A DNA stretch of 31,454 bases from a bacterium (GTDB lineage Bacteria; Planctomycetota; B15-G4; JADJEK01), in the NCBI GenBank assembly GCA_030428825.1, contig JAUIEL010000004.1, forward strand, positions 1-31,454, read 5' to 3'. The position numbers were made by a program, and so were the translations under genes. The notes beneath the pieces were generated by a model, which searched no databases, was not told the origin of the DNA, and saw only the letters and a list, made by a program, of their open reading frames with translations. Numbering within the stretch: position 1 is the first letter of the stretch; every line of letters begins with the position of its first letter. This document shows, piece by piece, positions 18,645 through 27,216 of this stretch.

Positions 18645-18653
18645 CGTGCCGCG

Positions 18654-19616
18654 TCAGAACTCCGGCCACGGTCGGCCGAGGCGGTACTCGATCACCGGGT
18701 CGTGGTAGAGCTCGGAGGCCCCGCGCAGGCGGCTGCGGCGGCGGAGCTCCTCGCGGGATCGCGGCGGATCGGTCAGGTCCTCGACGAGCTGCTCGAGGAA
18801 GTCTCGCTCCTGTCCGCGCGCGCCGGAGAGCGCGGTGACGATCGGATCGAGCGCCGGGCGACCGAGGCGGTAGAGCGCGTTCGACGCCGCCAGGGCGTCG
18901 CCCGTCACGTCGTTGTCCGCGAGGCGGGAGATCAGGATCTCGTAGACCTTCGCCTGCCGATGCTCCCCGGCGTACGCCAGCAGGAGCGCGGAACAGAACG
19001 CCTGCTGCTCGTCGGCCGCATGCACCGCCCGTACGAGCAGGGGGCGCGCGCGGTCGAGGTGGCGCCGCAGGAAGAGGACCCCCTCCTGCGCGTTCCTCAC
19101 TCCGGTCCAGTGCGATCTCCCGTCGTGGCGCCCGTTCGGCAGCGCATCGTCGGCGAGACCCTCGACCGTCACCTCGAGCAGTCGGTCGCTCGGCGGGCCC
19201 GAGAGGTCGCGCAGGAGCGAGGCCGCGAGCTGCCGCTGCTGCAGGTCGGTCGAGTCGAGCGCCCGCTCGAGCGGTCTCCGGGCGAGCGGCCCGGCGGCCG
19301 CGAGGCGGCGGAACGAGTCGAGCGCGTTCCACCGGATCGCGTCGTCCGCGAGGTTCGCGACCCACTCGTCGATGCGTCCCGGGTCGGGCGCGACCTCGAC
19401 CGAGACCTCCTCGCGAGGAGCGCCGGCGAGGAGGCGGCGCGGCACGACGAGCAGCCGGGGCGGGACTCCGGCCGCCGCCGGCGCGACGCGCTCCGAGGAC
19501 GCCGACGCGACGGCGACCTCTCCCGGCGGCGCCGGCGGACCGACGAACATCGTGGCGGCGACCGCCGCGCCCCCCAACCCGACGACCCACGCTCCGCCGA
19601 CGCTCCGCTTCCTCAT
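18654..19616 (-). CDS. membrane-anchored HEAT-repeat-like protein
   Basis: This is a 320-residue protein from ATG 19616. The frame is open further upstream but overlaps the ELWxxDGT gene, so the longer version is a shadow. The N-terminus MRKRSVGGAWVVGLGGAAVAATMFVG is a signal or anchor. The rest is alpha-helical with HEAT/armadillo-like units, for example WNALDSFRRLAAAGPLARRPLERAL, LQQRQLAASLLRDL and ASNALYRLGRPALDPIVTAL. Such solenoids are usually protein-binding scaffolds. It follows the ELWxxDGT gene by 56 bases on the same strand and may be cotranscribed with it. A GGAGG directly abuts the ATG, too close to serve as a normal ribosome site, so an mRNA starting near the ATG is possible. Function is unknown. 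Confidence 0.82.
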   Translation of the reverse strand: MRKRSVGGAWVVGLGGAAVAATMFVGPPAPPGEVAVASASSERVAPAAAGVPPRLLVVPRRLLAGAPREEVSVEVAPDPGRIDEWVANLADDAIRWNALDSFRRLAAAGPLARRPLERALDSTDLQQRQLAASLLRDLSGPPSDRLLEVTVEGLADDALPNGRHDGRSHWTGVRNAQEGVLFLRRHLDRARPLLVRAVHAADEQQAFCSALLLAYAGEHRQAKVYEILISRLADNDVTGDALAASNALYRLGRPALDPIVTALSGARGQERDFLEQLVEDLTDPPRSREELRRRSRLRGASELYHDPVIEYRLGRPWPEF

Positions 19617-19672
19617 GCCTCCATCCTGGCCGAGTCGCGCCGTGGATTCACGCGCGATCCGGCCTCCCGTCG

Positions 19673-22600
19673 TCACGGGCCGAACACGACCTCCAACCCG
19701 TCGCTGGCCGACCAGGTGCCGAGCGCCGCGCCCCCGGGGTCGGCGACGGCCCACTGGAAGTTCAGCCGGACGCCGATCAGCGCCGTGGTCACGGGGACGT
19801 CCAGGCTCGCGCCGCCCGCCGCGTCGGTCGCCGCGGGGAGGAACCACGCCGGCTGGACGAGGAGCGCGCAGCCGAACGCCGACAGCGCGAGCCGGCCGTC
19901 CCCGAGCAGGATCCCCGCCGCCGCGTTCGGGAGCGCGTCCTCCAGCGTCACCGCGAACGGCGACGCGAACACCGGCTCGCCGACGGAGGAGATCGCCGGC
20001 TCGACGCCCCCCGTCCCCGCGCACGCCGCTCCGTACACCTCGACCGCGTGATCGCCGTAGAGCGCCAGGTCGAGCGCGTGCAGCTCCCGCCCGTGCACCC
20101 CGTCGTCGGCGGCGAAGACGACCTTCGAGCCGAGCCGCAGGAGCGACCCGGGCGCGGCATCGAGCCCGTCCGGCGCGACGTCCGCCGCCATCCCGGTCCC
20201 GGCGATCGTCCCGTCGGTCACCCAGAGCTCGTCGCCGTACGCGGGGTCGTCGACGCGGAACAGCGCGACCGGCGCGGACCCGACCTTCTCGAAGACCCGG
20301 TCGTACGCGAACTTCTCGATCGCGAGCGCCGGTGTGACGGGGAACGTCCCGGCCGCGGTCCCGTCCGTCGCCCAGACCCGCCGGTCACCGCCCTCGTGCA
20401 CCAGGAAGACCGCGCGCGCCTCGTCGAGCCGCGCGATGCCCGGTTCGATCCCCGCCCCCGCGAGGGCCACCGTCTTCAGCCGCGCCGTCCCCGACGCCGT
20501 CCCGTCGCTCGCGAAGAGCTGGTACGGGCTCGCCGTCGCGCCATCGCGCGCCCGGAAGAGGAGCTTCCCGCCGACGACCACGAAGTCGCCGGCCCCCGAG
20601 GAACCGGAGCCCGGGACGAGGTCCGCGAGCATCGTCGTCCCCGCCACCGTTCCGTCCGTCCGCCACGCCTCCCAGCCGAGCCCCGTCGCGTTGTCGTAGC
20701 CCGGGAAGTAGAGCCTCCCGCCGAACTCCGCGACCTGCGGCGTCCCGTGCACGCTCACCAGCTCGGGCGGCGTGTTCGGCCCGATCGGCGTCGTCCCCGC
20801 CGGCGTCCCGTCGCTCGCGAAGAGGGCCGAGAAGTTCGTCGGTCCGAGCGCGCGGAACAGGAGCCGTCCGTTCCAGGCGACGTACTGGTCGGCCATCGAG
20901 CCGGCCGGCCCCGGGGTGACGTCGACGGCGAGCGCCGTTCCGGCCGGCGTGCCGTCGGTCACGAACACCTCCATCCCGACCGAGGGATGCAGCCCGGAGA
21001 AGTAGACCTCGTCGCCGAGCGCCGCCGCGTGCGGGCCGATCAGTCCGTCCTGGACGCCCGCCCGCACGTCGGCGAGGAGACGCGTCCCGAGCGCGGTCCC
21101 GTCGGTCACCCACGGCTCGCGACCGTACGTCGGCGTGTCGAGCGCCACGAAGATCCGCCCGTCCATCTGCACGAACGGCCCCTCCTCCAGCCCGTCCGGC
21201 CCCGTGACCAGGTCGAGGAGCAGCTGCGTCCCCGCCGCCGTCCCGTCGGTCACCCACAGCTCGCGGCCGACCGTGCCGTCGTCGGCGAGGAAGACGGCGC
21301 GATCGCCGACGCGTCCGATCAGGACGGGGTCGGAGGAGCTCGCGGGCGGCGTCGCGACGTCCGCGATCAGCGAGGTCCCGCCGCTCGTCCCGTCCGTACG
21401 CCACGGCTCCCGCCCGTGCGCGCCGTCGGACGCCGTGAAGCAGACGGCCCCGCCGTACGTCACCCAGGCCCACGGGTTCGACGACGAGGTCCCGACGTCG
21501 ACGTCCGCCACCGGCACCGTCCCCGCCGCCGTACCGTCGCTCCGCCAGACCTCCGCTCCGAGCGACGGCGTCTCCGCGCTGAAGTAGAGCGCGCCCCCGA
21601 GCGTCGCCCCGCCGGCGTCGGAGAGCGGCGGGAACGAGCCGGCGCTCCCCGCGACGATCTCGCGCACCATCCACGTCCCGGCCGCCGTCCCGTCGGTCCG
21701 CCAGAGCTCGCGGCCGCTCACCGCGGTCTCCGCGCTGAAGAGCAGCGTGCTCCCGACCGCGCCGAGCGGATCGGGGCTCGAGCTCGCGCTCCCCGGCCGG
21801 ATGTCGGCGACGAGCTGGGTTCCGGCGACGGTCCCGTCCGTCACGATCAGCTCCCGACCGACGCCCGACATCGACGCCTCGAAGTAGCAGAGCCCGCCGA
21901 CCGCCGTGAAGTCGCCCGGGAACGAGCTGCTCACTCCGGTCCAGAGGTCCGCGAGACGAAGCGTCCCCGCGGCGGTCCCGTCCGTCACCCACGGCTCCTC
22001 GCCGGTGGCGGCCTCCCGGAACCGGAAGACCACGCGCGAACCGACCGGGGTCATCTCGGCCGGCCCGACCGGGGCGACCGGGTTCCCGAGGGCGGCGATC
22101 GGCCCGGTCCCGGCCGCCGTTCCGTCGCTCCGGAAGAGCGTCCAGTCGAGCGCCGCCGACGTGTCCCGCGCGCCCCAGACCAGGTCCGCGGCCCCGAGCC
22201 GCACGAGATCGGCCGCGGCCGCGGTCGGCCCGGGTCCGGCGACGGACTCGCCGACCATCGTCGTCCCGGACGGCGTCCCGTCGGTCCGCCAGAGTTCGAC
22301 TCCGTGGACGCCGTCGTCGGCGAGGAAGTAGACGAGGCCGCCCATCGCCACCATCGGTCCCAGCCCCGAACCCTCCTCCCCCGGTCGGACGTCCTTGACC
22401 AGCGTCGTCCCCGCCGGCGTCCCGTCCGACCGCCACAGCTCGTCCCCCAGGCCCGGCGCGATGGCGCGGAACAGCACTCCCCCGCCCGGCGCGGGAGTGA
22501 TCGCGTACGCCCCGCCGGAGCCCTCGCCCGGGTGGACGTCCCGGCAGAGGCGCGTGCCGGCCGCCGTCCCGTCGGTGACCCAGAGTTCGCGACCTCGAGC

Positions 22601-22771
22601 CGGCGTCGTCGCCGCGAAGTAGAGGTCCGATCCGGCCACGACGTAGCCGTTCGGCTCCGAGCCGGTCGTCTCGGCGCCGGCGGGAGGCGTCCCGTTGATG
22701 TCCTTCACCAACGTCTGCGCGGACGCGCCGGAGACGAGCATCGCGAGGAGGAGGGGGAGGCGGGTCGACAT
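19673..22771 (-). CDS. secreted ELWxxDGTxxGT repeat protein with planctomycete-type C-terminal domain
   Basis: This is a 1032-residue protein from ATG 22771, with AAGGAG 5 bases upstream. A signal peptide (MSTRLPLLLAMLVSGASA) precedes 17 copies of the DGTxxGT signature, mostly as ELW(R/V)(S/T)DGTxxGT, spaced about 50-55 residues and separated by segments such as LYFAA or VFLADDG. A degenerate repeat follows (DDGVHGRELHALDLALYG). These repeats are known from secreted proteins of several phyla and are predicted beta-propeller blades; no activity is known. The last 100-120 residues form a separate domain with LPNAAAG, GCALLVQP, TDAAGGASLDVP, FQWAVADPGG and SASDGL, similar to the end of the M23 protein at 27217. 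The gene is divergent from the ECF sigma gene. Confidence 0.93.
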   Translation of the reverse strand: MSTRLPLLLAMLVSGASAQTLVKDINGTPPAGAETTGSEPNGYVVAGSDLYFAATTPARGRELWVTDGTAAGTRLCRDVHPGEGSGGAYAITPAPGGGVLFRAIAPGLGDELWRSDGTPAGTTLVKDVRPGEEGSGLGPMVAMGGLVYFLADDGVHGVELWRTDGTPSGTTMVGESVAGPGPTAAAADLVRLGAADLVWGARDTSAALDWTLFRSDGTAAGTGPIAALGNPVAPVGPAEMTPVGSRVVFRFREAATGEEPWVTDGTAAGTLRLADLWTGVSSSFPGDFTAVGGLCYFEASMSGVGRELIVTDGTVAGTQLVADIRPGSASSSPDPLGAVGSTLLFSAETAVSGRELWRTDGTAAGTWMVREIVAGSAGSFPPLSDAGGATLGGALYFSAETPSLGAEVWRSDGTAAGTVPVADVDVGTSSSNPWAWVTYGGAVCFTASDGAHGREPWRTDGTSGGTSLIADVATPPASSSDPVLIGRVGDRAVFLADDGTVGRELWVTDGTAAGTQLLLDLVTGPDGLEEGPFVQMDGRIFVALDTPTYGREPWVTDGTALGTRLLADVRAGVQDGLIGPHAAALGDEVYFSGLHPSVGMEVFVTDGTPAGTALAVDVTPGPAGSMADQYVAWNGRLLFRALGPTNFSALFASDGTPAGTTPIGPNTPPELVSVHGTPQVAEFGGRLYFPGYDNATGLGWEAWRTDGTVAGTTMLADLVPGSGSSGAGDFVVVGGKLLFRARDGATASPYQLFASDGTASGTARLKTVALAGAGIEPGIARLDEARAVFLVHEGGDRRVWATDGTAAGTFPVTPALAIEKFAYDRVFEKVGSAPVALFRVDDPAYGDELWVTDGTIAGTGMAADVAPDGLDAAPGSLLRLGSKVVFAADDGVHGRELHALDLALYGDHAVEVYGAACAGTGGVEPAISSVGEPVFASPFAVTLEDALPNAAAGILLGDGRLALSAFGCALLVQPAWFLPAATDAAGGASLDVPVTTALIGVRLNFQWAVADPGGAALGTWSASDGLEVVFGP

Positions 22772-22818
22772 GGCGTCTCCTTCCGAACGGATGCGCCCGG
22801 AGCGGATCTCCGGTCGCC

Positions 22819-22870
22819 ACGAGTCGGTAGCCGCCACGCCGTTCGACTCGTCGCGGATTCTCGAATTCTC
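22819..22870. promoter_or_regulatory. inverted and direct repeats between the ELWxxDGT and ECF sigma genes
   Basis: ACGAGTCG (22819-22826) and CGACTCGT (22844-22851) form perfect 8-bp arms around a 17-base centre. A locally A+T-rich stretch follows at 22856-22870 (GATTCTCGAATTCTC), with two ATTCTC copies and a GAATTC palindrome. These lie in the shared divergent promoter region and may bind a regulator or the ECF sigma holoenzyme. CG-rich composition makes chance repeats fairly likely. Confidence 0.35.
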
Positions 22871-22910
22871 TTCCCCCCGCCCCGCTCCCCTGCCCGGAGC
22901 CCGCGCGGAG

Positions 22911-22916
22911 TAGAAT
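22911..22916 (+). promoter_or_regulatory. -10 box of the ECF sigma/kinase operon
   Basis: TAGAAT lies 11 bases before ATG 22928, the same hexamer as before the arylsulfotransferase gene. No Shine-Dalgarno sequence is seen, so the mRNA leader would be only a few bases long. Confidence 0.4.
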
Positions 22917-22927
22917 CGTCCGCCACC

Positions 22928-23527
22928 ATGGCGGACCGCCGCACGCGACGCACGCTCCTCGAGCGTCTGAAGGACCCGGACGACGACGCGGCCTGGAGGA
23001 CGTTCGACGCGCAGTACCGGGGGCTGATCCTCGGCTACGCGCGCCGACGAGGCCTGCAGTGGGCCGACGCGGAGGACGTCCGCCAGCGCGTCATGCTCGC
23101 CCTCGCCGAGCGCCTCCCCCGCTTCCGCTACGACCCCTCGCGAGGCCGGTTCCGCGATTACCTGGGGGTCGCCGTCCGGAACGCCGTCGGACGACACCTC
23201 GTGCGAGGACGCCCGCTGGCCCGGCTCACCGAGGCGGGGGACGACCTGCGCGACGCCGCCGTCGAGGACGACGTCGACGCGTGGGAACACGAATGGATGC
23301 TCCACCACTATCGGATGGCGATGCGACGCCTCCGCGCCGACCTCGAGGACGACCGCGCGGTCCTGCTCGACGCGCTCCTCGGCGGCGCGGCGCTCGGCGA
23401 CATCGCGCGGGACCACGGCTCGACCCTGCACGCGGTCTCGAAGTTCAAGCGGCGGGTCCGGGACCGCCTCCGCGCGCTGGTCGAGCAGCAGCTTCGGGAC
23501 GAGGAGTTCCGTGAGCCGTCCGCCTGA
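22928..23527 (+). CDS. ECF-type RNA polymerase sigma factor
   Basis: This is a 199-residue sigma-70-family protein with only regions 2 and 4, directing RNA polymerase to alternative promoters. Region 2 (about 25-90) contains FDAQYRGLILGYARRRGLQ, WADAEDVRQRVMLALAERLP and FRDYLGVAVRNAVGRHL. Region 4 (about 140-190) contains LLDALLGGAALGDIARDHG and a helix-turn-helix through HAVSKFKRRVRDRLRAL. ATG 22928 fits the length of the planctomycete ECF class that is encoded next to kinases. Its 3' end overlaps the kinase gene by 17 bases, implying coupled translation. No separate anti-sigma factor is seen; in this gene arrangement the kinase is presumed to control the sigma factor. That control is inferred from family knowledge. 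Confidence 0.92.
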   Translation: MADRRTRRTLLERLKDPDDDAAWRTFDAQYRGLILGYARRRGLQWADAEDVRQRVMLALAERLPRFRYDPSRGRFRDYLGVAVRNAVGRHLVRGRPLARLTEAGDDLRDAAVEDDVDAWEHEWMLHHYRMAMRRLRADLEDDRAVLLDALLGGAALGDIARDHGSTLHAVSKFKRRVRDRLRALVEQQLRDEEFREPSA

Positions 23528-26003
23528 CGACGGGGACGCGCCGGGGGCCGGCCCGCGCCGCGGCGCCGATCCGCTCGCGCCGTTCGACGGCGAGGCCGAC
23601 GACTGGCTCGAAGTCGCGAGGGAGGCGGAGCGCCCGCGAGGGGCGGTCCTCGGCGCGTACGAGATCGTCGAGGAGGTCCGGACCGGCGGTCAGGGCCTCG
23701 TGCTCCGCGCCCGCCAGCCGAACACGGGTCGCGACGTCGCGCTGAAGCGACTCGCCGCGGGGGCGCTGTCGTCGACGCGCGAGCGTCACCGATTCGAGCG
23801 CGAGGTCGACCTCGTCGGCCAGCTCGACCATCCGGGGATCGTGACGATGTACGGCGTCGAGGTGATCGACGGGGTCCCGCTCCTCGCCATGGAGTGGGTC
23901 GACGGCCTCGACCTCGCGACCTGGTCCGCGGCGCTCGGAGACGGGACGCCGGTCGAACGGCGGCTGCGGACGTTCCTGACGCTCTGCGACGCGGTGGCGC
24001 ACGCGCACGGCCGCGGCGTGATCCACCGCGACCTGAAGCCGGAGAACGTGCTGGTCGACGCCGAGGACCGTTGCCGCGTCCTCGACTTCGGGCTCGCCCG
24101 GAGCGTCTCCGCCGGCGGACCGGACGACGCCTCGCGGACGATCGGTTTCGTCGGCACGCCGGCGTACGCGCCTCCCGAGTCGTTCACGCTCGGCGCCGCG
24201 CCGATCGACGCGCGCGGCGACGTCTACTCCCTCGGCGTCCTGCTGTACGAGATGCTCACGGGACGGCTCCCGTTCGAGCGCGACTCGATCCACGGCGTCG
24301 CCTTCGACAAGGAGAACGCCGCGCCTCGGCCTCCTTCGCGGCGCGGCGGGAGGATCTCCCGCGAGCTCGACACGATCGTGACGACCGCCATGGCGCGCGA
24401 GCCGGAGGCGCGGTACCCGACGGTCGACGCGCTCGCCGAGGACGTCCGCCGCCACCTCGACGGCCGCCCCGTGCTCGCGGTGCCGCCGAGCGCGCTGTAC
24501 GTGCTCGGGAAGTGGGTCCGCCGGAATCGCGCCGTCGCCGCGCTGCTCGTCGCGCTGGCGCTCCTCCTCGTCAGCGGGCTCGCCGTGACGGCCACCATGG
24601 CGCGGACGGTCGCGGCCGAGCGCGACCGCGCGGACGACGCCCGACGCGCCGCGGAGGCCGCGGCCGTCGACGCGCGGCGAGAGAAGCGGGAGGCGGAGCG
24701 GGCCCGCGACGGGCTCGAGGCCGCGCTCGCGGAGGCGCGCGAGCACGAGCGTCGGACCCGGAACGTCCAGGACGCCTACCTCGACGCGGTCTTCCTCCGC
24801 GGAGACTCGATCCCGACCGACCGGTCCCGGCCGCTCGCCGAGGTGGTCGAGTCGCTCCGCCGCCTCGCCGCGGAACGGCTCGAGGACGCGCCGGACCTCC
24901 GGACGGAGATCCTCTCTCGGGTCGCGACCTACCACGTCGTCTCCGGCGACCTCGACGCCGCCGAACGGATCGCGACCGAGGCGCTCGAGACGGAGCGACG
25001 GAGGGGCGGCGGCGCGGCCGGCACGACGGCGCAGCTCCTCGGGACGCTCGCGAACGTCCGCTCGGCGCGGTCCGACCCGGCGGGCGCGCTCGACGCGGCG
25101 GTCGAGGCGGGCGCGTTCCTCGACCGCCTCGCCGACCCGGACGCCTTCCCGCGAACCCGCTGCCTCACCACGACGATGGTCGGCCTCCTCCGTGCCCGGG
25201 CGGGCGATCCCGACGCGGCGCTCCCGGCGCTCGTCGCGGCGGCACGGATCGCCGAGGAGGCGCGGCTGCCGCTCCCGTTCGCGCTGCCGGTCGAGGCGGC
25301 CCGGGCTCGTCTGCACCTCGACGCCGGCCGGACGGGCGCGGCCCGGGCGCTGGCGAGGAGCGCCCTCGAACGCGCCGCGACCGCCGAGCTCGACGACTCG
25401 CTGGTGCCGACGGTCTCGGCGCTCCATCGGACCCTCGGCGACGCACGATTCTCCGACGGCGACCTCGCGTGCGGCGCGGAGGCGCACCGGCTGCGGGTCG
25501 ACTTCGAGCGGGCCCGCGGCGCGGCGCCGACCGACGCGCTCCGGGACGACACCTTCCGGGCGGGTTTCCTCCTCCTGCGGCGCGGCGCCGCGGCCGAGGC
25601 GCTCCGGGTGTTCGAGCTCCTCCTCGCGATGAACCCCGACCTCGAGACCGAGTTCGCGGCGCGACGCGGTCTGGCCGAGGGGTTCGTCCTCCTCGGCGAC
25701 CCACGCCGGGCGGCGCCGCACTACGACGCGCTCCTCCGGCGGACCCGACGCACGCTCCCCGCCGGCGACCCGGGCCGGGTCGATCTCGTCGTCCGGGCGG
25801 CGATGAACCGGGCGGCGATGGAAGACCCGGCCGGCGCCGCCGACCTGCTCGCCGTCGGACTCCACGACGCCGAGCGCGGCGTCGCCGCCGGGACGCCGCC
25901 GGACCGGAACTCGGTCGTCCGCCTGGCGAAGCTCGCCGACCTCCTCGGGCTCGGCGAGGAGGGGCGCGCCACGCTCGCCGACCTCGGACTCACTCCGCCC
26001 TGA
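23511..26003 (+). CDS. membrane Ser/Thr protein kinase with TPR-like C-terminal region
   Basis: This is an 830-residue kinase from GTG 23511. The Hanks-type domain spans about residues 48-320: loop RTGGQGLV, K79 in VALKRL, HRDLKPENV with catalytic D174, DFG with D192, and YAPPES. The first Gly of the usual GxGxxG loop is replaced by Arg, so the loop reads RTGGQG. A membrane helix lies near 341-365 (AVAALLVALALLLVSGLAV), followed by a charged coiled coil (about 370-420). A long helical region with TPR-like units extends to the end. The kinase is thus cytoplasmic with a probable periplasmic sensor or binding region. It overlaps the ECF gene by 17 bases, and this pairing is recurrent in Planctomycetota. 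It probably phosphorylates or otherwise gates the sigma factor in response to an envelope signal; the signal is unknown. Confidence 0.93.
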   Translation: MSRPPDDGDAPGAGPRRGADPLAPFDGEADDWLEVAREAERPRGAVLGAYEIVEEVRTGGQGLVLRARQPNTGRDVALKRLAAGALSSTRERHRFEREVDLVGQLDHPGIVTMYGVEVIDGVPLLAMEWVDGLDLATWSAALGDGTPVERRLRTFLTLCDAVAHAHGRGVIHRDLKPENVLVDAEDRCRVLDFGLARSVSAGGPDDASRTIGFVGTPAYAPPESFTLGAAPIDARGDVYSLGVLLYEMLTGRLPFERDSIHGVAFDKENAAPRPPSRRGGRISRELDTIVTTAMAREPEARYPTVDALAEDVRRHLDGRPVLAVPPSALYVLGKWVRRNRAVAALLVALALLLVSGLAVTATMARTVAAERDRADDARRAAEAAAVDARREKREAERARDGLEAALAEAREHERRTRNVQDAYLDAVFLRGDSIPTDRSRPLAEVVESLRRLAAERLEDAPDLRTEILSRVATYHVVSGDLDAAERIATEALETERRRGGGAAGTTAQLLGTLANVRSARSDPAGALDAAVEAGAFLDRLADPDAFPRTRCLTTTMVGLLRARAGDPDAALPALVAAARIAEEARLPLPFALPVEAARARLHLDAGRTGAARALARSALERAATAELDDSLVPTVSALHRTLGDARFSDGDLACGAEAHRLRVDFERARGAAPTDALRDDTFRAGFLLLRRGAAAEALRVFELLLAMNPDLETEFAARRGLAEGFVLLGDPRRAAPHYDALLRRTRRTLPAGDPGRVDLVVRAAMNRAAMEDPAGAADLLAVGLHDAERGVAAGTPPDRNSVVRLAKLADLLGLGEEGRATLADLGLTPP

Positions 26004-26052
26004 TCGGTCCGGACGGCCACCTCCGCCGATCGGCCGCCCGCGACCGTCCCGC

Positions 26053-26058
26053 TATGAT
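26053..26058 (+). promoter_or_regulatory. -10 box of the beta-ureidopropionase-like gene
   Basis: TATGAT matches the -10 consensus at 5 of 6 positions and lies 52 bases before ATG 26111. The leader contains AAGGAG (26100-26105) 5 bases before the start, so this gene has a conventional leader unlike several neighbours. Confidence 0.45.
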
Positions 26059-26110
26059 GCGGCTCCGACGGAACCGGACCCGCCGCCGCGGCGGGAGCGA
26101 AGGAGCGACG

Positions 26111-26980
26111 ATGGCCAGGATCGTCAAGGGCGGCCTCATCCAGTGCAGCAACCCGATCAACGACGAGTCGAGGCCGGTGGAGGAGATCAAGGCCGCCGCC
26201 TTCGAGAAGCACCTGCCGTTCGTCGAGGAGGCCGGGAAGGCGGGCGTCCAGATCCTCTGCCTGCAGGAGATCTTCAACGGCCCGTACTTCTGCCCGAGCC
26301 AGGACGCGCGCTGGTACGACGCCGCCGAGCCGGTCCCCGGACCGACGACGGAGATGCTTCAGCCGTACGCGAAGAAGCACGAGATGGCGATGGTCGTGCC
26401 GGTGTACGAACGCGAGCAGGCCGGCGTCTACTACAACACCGCCGCCGTCCTCGACGCCGACGGAACGTACCTCGGGAAGTACCGCAAGAACCACATCCCG
26501 CACACGAGCGGCTTCTGGGAGAAGTACTTCTTCAAGCCCGGCAACCTCGGCTACCCGGTGTTCGAGACCCGGTACGCGAGGGTCGGCGTCTACATCTGCT
26601 ACGACCGACACTTCCCCGAGGGGGCGCGCATCCTCGGCCTGAACGGCGCCGAGATCGTCTTCAACCCGTCCGCGACCGTGGCGGGCCTCTCGCAGTATCT
26701 CTGGAAGCTCGAGCAGCCGGCCCACGCGGTGGCGAACGGCTACTACATGGGATGCTCGAACCGCGTCGGGACGGAGGCGCCCTGGGGGATCGGGAAGTTC
26801 TACGGCACCAGCTACTTCGTCGACCCGCGCGGCGAGTTCCTCGCCGAGGCGTCGGAGGACCGGGACGAGCTGATCACGGCGGAGATGGACCTGGAGAAGA
26901 TCGAGGAGGTCCGCCGGACGTGGCAGTTCTATCGGGACCGGCGGCCGGAGACGTACGAGGAACTCTGCGATCTCCTGTGA
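26111..26980 (+). CDS. nitrilase-superfamily hydrolase, beta-ureidopropionase-like
   Basis: This is a 289-residue cytoplasmic enzyme from ATG 26111 behind AAGGAG. The Glu-Lys-Cys triad of carbon-nitrogen hydrolases is visible: E53 in LCLQEIFNGPYF, K126 in YRKNHIPH and C163 in YICYDRHFPEG. GNLGYPVFETRYARVGVYICY, NGAEIVFNPSAT, SNRVGTEAPWGIG and FYGTSYFVDPRGEF resemble the N-carbamoyl-beta-alanine amidohydrolase branch (UPB1/PydC). That enzyme turns N-carbamoyl-beta-alanine into beta-alanine, CO2 and ammonia in reductive pyrimidine breakdown. The C-terminal WQFYRDRRPETYEEL also fits that branch. No other pyrimidine-catabolic gene is adjacent, so a different carbamoyl or amide substrate cannot be excluded. 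It has its own -10 box after the kinase gene. Confidence 0.88.
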   Translation: MARIVKGGLIQCSNPINDESRPVEEIKAAAFEKHLPFVEEAGKAGVQILCLQEIFNGPYFCPSQDARWYDAAEPVPGPTTEMLQPYAKKHEMAMVVPVYEREQAGVYYNTAAVLDADGTYLGKYRKNHIPHTSGFWEKYFFKPGNLGYPVFETRYARVGVYICYDRHFPEGARILGLNGAEIVFNPSATVAGLSQYLWKLEQPAHAVANGYYMGCSNRVGTEAPWGIGKFYGTSYFVDPRGEFLAEASEDRDELITAEMDLEKIEEVRRTWQFYRDRRPETYEELCDLL

Positions 26981-26999
26981 GCGCGTGAGGTGGTTCGGG

Positions 27000-27075
27000 G
27001 TCGTGACCGGGCCCGTGCCCGTCCCCGAAGTCTCGCGCGCCGAGAAGGCGCCGACTCGAGATCCCGGGTCACGAC
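27000..27075. repeat. inverted repeat and nested hairpin downstream of the ureidopropionase-like gene
   Basis: GTCGTGACC (27000-27008) and GGTCACGAC (27067-27075) are perfect 9-bp inverted arms. Within the loop, TCTCG-CGCGC-CGAGA forms a small stem near 27031. The element starts about 20 bases after the stop codon, and a further run of G/C-rich partial repeats extends to about 27130. It may act as a terminator or a structured transcript. No T-tract follows. The whole gap 26981-27216 holds no convincing gene. Confidence 0.35.
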
Positions 27076-27178
27076 TCGGTCGACGTCGATGAGTTCGCCC
27101 GCGCCGGTTCGCCGGGCACGGTCACGGGCACGCCCCCCCCCGAGTCCCCCGCGCCGTCTGGTGAGCACCGCCGAAACG

Positions 27179-27212
27179 TGCGATGATCTCGAGGGGCGCG
27201 GGGACGGAGGAG
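27179..27212 (+). promoter_or_regulatory. possible extended -10 and ribosome site of the M23 peptidase gene
   Basis: TGCGATGAT (27179-27187) resembles an extended -10 box. GGAGGAG (27206-27212) precedes GTG 27217 by 4 bases and supports that start. A run of nine C lies upstream at 27133-27141. Confidence 0.35.
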
Positions 27213-27216
27213 TGCC

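Noticed and set aside
20385..22620. Regular DNA repeats with cores like GTCCCGTCGGTC
   Set aside because: They are the coding repeats for the DGTxxGT motif of the ELWxxDGT protein, not a separate repeat family.
20048..22927. Long plus-strand frame upstream of and continuous with the ECF sigma gene
   Set aside because: It runs opposite the ELWxxDGT gene and only the part from ATG 22928 has sigma-factor motifs.
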